DNA of 41,315 bases, taken from NCBI GenBank assembly GCA_029050995.1, contig JAIDLO010000169.1, forward strand, positions 1 through 41,315, given 5' to 3'. This document shows positions 22,901 through 25,900 of this stretch, piece by piece. The translations under genes were made by a program, and so were the position numbers. Position 1 is the stretch's first letter, and each line of letters opens with the position of its first letter. Below the pieces are notes generated by a model, which worked only from the letters and a program-made list of their open reading frames with translations, had not been told where the DNA came from and did not search any database. The DNA is from Eubacterium sp. Lineage in GTDB: Bacteria; Bacillota; Clostridia; Oscillospirales; Acutalibacteraceae.

Positions 22901-25900
22901 GGCGTAACATATGATATGTCACGCGGAAGATCTGTTACCGATCTTGATGCAGGTTTTGCTACAGTTGATACAGCACACATCAAGGGTATTGTTTGGAACG
23001 ATAAAAACTATGATGGTATCAGAAATACAATTGCTGATGAAGATGGAAATATCGTTCCGCAGGAAAATGGTGTCGGCAATGTTGAGCTTCAGTTAATTCC
23101 ATATGTTTACCATAAGGATAGCAAGGGTGCTTTCAAATGGTATCCATTAACTGCCGAAGATCTTGCTGATCCGTCCTTGTATGATGAATACAACACAGTA
23201 ACAACAAAGTCAGATAGTGACGGCGTTTATGATTTCAGTGGTGTCAGACCAACAGCTGTTTTAAATGATGCACTGAAGAATGAGCTTTGTATTGTCGGTT
23301 ATAAGATTAAGGTTAACTCCAACATTACCGATATGGGATACGGAATCACAAAATATCTTACTAATGGTAAGGTTGATGACAGTGAACTTCGTGTTGATAA
23401 AAATGGTGTAATGGTTCTTAATTCGGATAATGATTATATCATTACAGCAAGAAAGACTGCGGAAGAAGACCTTGATTATGAATATGGTTCAGAAGATATT
23501 CATAAGGATACCAACCATAAGAATTTGCTTATCCAGAATCCGCTTGGTTACTTTGATGTGAATAAGGTAACGGATTATGAAGGCAACGATGCCGGTTTAG
23601 TTCAGTTCCAGAAGAATTCAGTTTCAGGCCGTGTTTGGGTTGATACGAATTATGATGGTATTATGAACGATACTGAATTAGGTATGGAAAACATCAAGCT
23701 TACAATCAAGAGATATTATCTTGAAAGCGGCGGTGCTGATCCAGAAGAGGGTATCGGAAACTGGGTTGAAGATACAACATTTAAATCTCCTACTGTAAAA
23801 TCTGACAAGGATGGTAACTATATCTTCAAGGATCTTCCGGCACAAATTTGTAAGAATGAAAACTATTATCTTGCCGGTTATAAGGTATTTGTAGTTGATC
23901 ATCCAGATATGTCTACTTATGCTATCACACTTTACAGAACCTATGACGAAAATCAGCGAGGCAGTGATCTTAAAGGTAAAGAACTCATTGAGGATAAAGA
24001 ATATGTTGTTTTAGCAAATCCTTGCGGAACATATAATCCGGCTTCTGTTGATACAACTGCCGGTTCAGAAGCAGGTGCTTATAAGAACTTATCCTATGTT
24101 GTTAAATATCAGGGAACCTACTATGATGTTGTAGCACCTAATCCAAAAACCGAATTGGATGCAGGATATACAGATTATAAGTATTCTGTAATCAAGGGTA
24201 ATGTATTTGAAGATGTCGATTATGATGGCTTATATGGTGATGATGACGCATTTACGGATGCGCTCAAGGAAGCAATCTATAATTCCTATGACGAAAAGGT
24301 TATCATTACCGCAACAGCGTTCTACTATGATCCTGACGCTGATGTTGAAACCGAAGAAGAAAAATGGAATGTATATTCTTTGATCAATGGCTTCAACTTT
24401 ATGCCGGAAACCTTTACGACTGAAGTAACTGTTGACAGCGATGGTTCATTTGAACTTGAGGTTCCAACCAAGTTTAATATTGGTGGTGTAAACTACCTTG
24501 CAGGTTATAAGCTGAATGTTAACATCATTCCTGATGAATTCCATGTTACGAAGTATCTTGTTAATAACGGAATTGATGATAATGTATTGAACAAGAATGA
24601 TGAAGGCGATTATTGGCTTACTAAAACATATCCTGGTGCTGAATATACAGGTACTTTCATGGAAGAGAAGGATGGCTATGTTATAGCTGCTGCTCCTTCA
24701 GATAATTCTGTAAGCTCAAATATTGTTGCCGGCTATGATATTGCAGGTACAAGAACACTTGAAGATTATAATATCGGTTATACAGCTCGTCAGGTAGCAT
24801 CTATTGCCGGTTATGTATACAAGGATGGTAACTATAACGGTAAATATGATTTCAGAAATCCTGATACACCTCTGACCGGTATAAGAATTGGTCTTAAGCG
24901 TTATGTCCTTAATGAAGAAACAAATACATGGGAAGATGCAAACAATGACCAAGAGTATTACAAAACGATCAGAACGGATAGAAACGGTTATTATGAATTC
25001 CTTGAACTTCCTACACATAGAGAAGCAGGCGAGTTTGGCGATATTCCGCTTCTTTACGGATATACTGTATGGTTAATTGAAATGCCAAAGGATGCAAATG
25101 GTAAACCTTTAGCTGCAACATATTATCAGTACAATCACGAGCGTTATGATAGTGCGCTTATTGCTGATACAATGCAGATTGTCAAGGATGATCAGGGCTA
25201 TAATGGTCCGGGCGAGTATTACAGTGATACAGACCGCATTACTATAATTGCTGATCCGGTTGATGAAGATGATTCACTTCAGTATATTGTTAGCGGTTAT
25301 AATATCGTACAGGGTATGTCAAGAAGAGCTTACTCAGTTGGTCTTGTTGATTATCAGAAGGCTTCTATTATCGGTAATGTATTTGATGATACCAATTACA
25401 GTGGTTTGATTGATGAAGAAAATCCAAAGTTTGATGACTTTGAAATCGGTCTGAAGCGTTATAAGTTGGTAGACGGAGAATGGCAGTCAGCTCAGCCGGA
25501 TGATGAAGAATATTTTGATGTTGTTTCAACGGATGCAAACGGCGATTATGTATTTGATAATCTTGATATTTACACTGAAGAGAATGATACCAATGTTCTT
25601 TATGGTTATGAACTCTATGTTGTTCATGCGCCGAAAGGCTTTGAAATAACAAAATATCAGGTAAATGACGGTGATAATGACAGCGCAGTTACGCTTGATA
25701 ATCAGATTATTAAACAGGATACCAGCCTTGATGAAATGTATGATGGTATGCTCGTTCTTGCTGATAAGAATGAAAAAGGCGTTGATCATACATACTTGAT
25801 TGACGGCTATGATATTGTTCGTGCTAATAATCTTGATAACTACAATGCAGGTTATATTGAGCAGCGTCTTGGTACAATAAGCGGTACCGTATTTGATGAC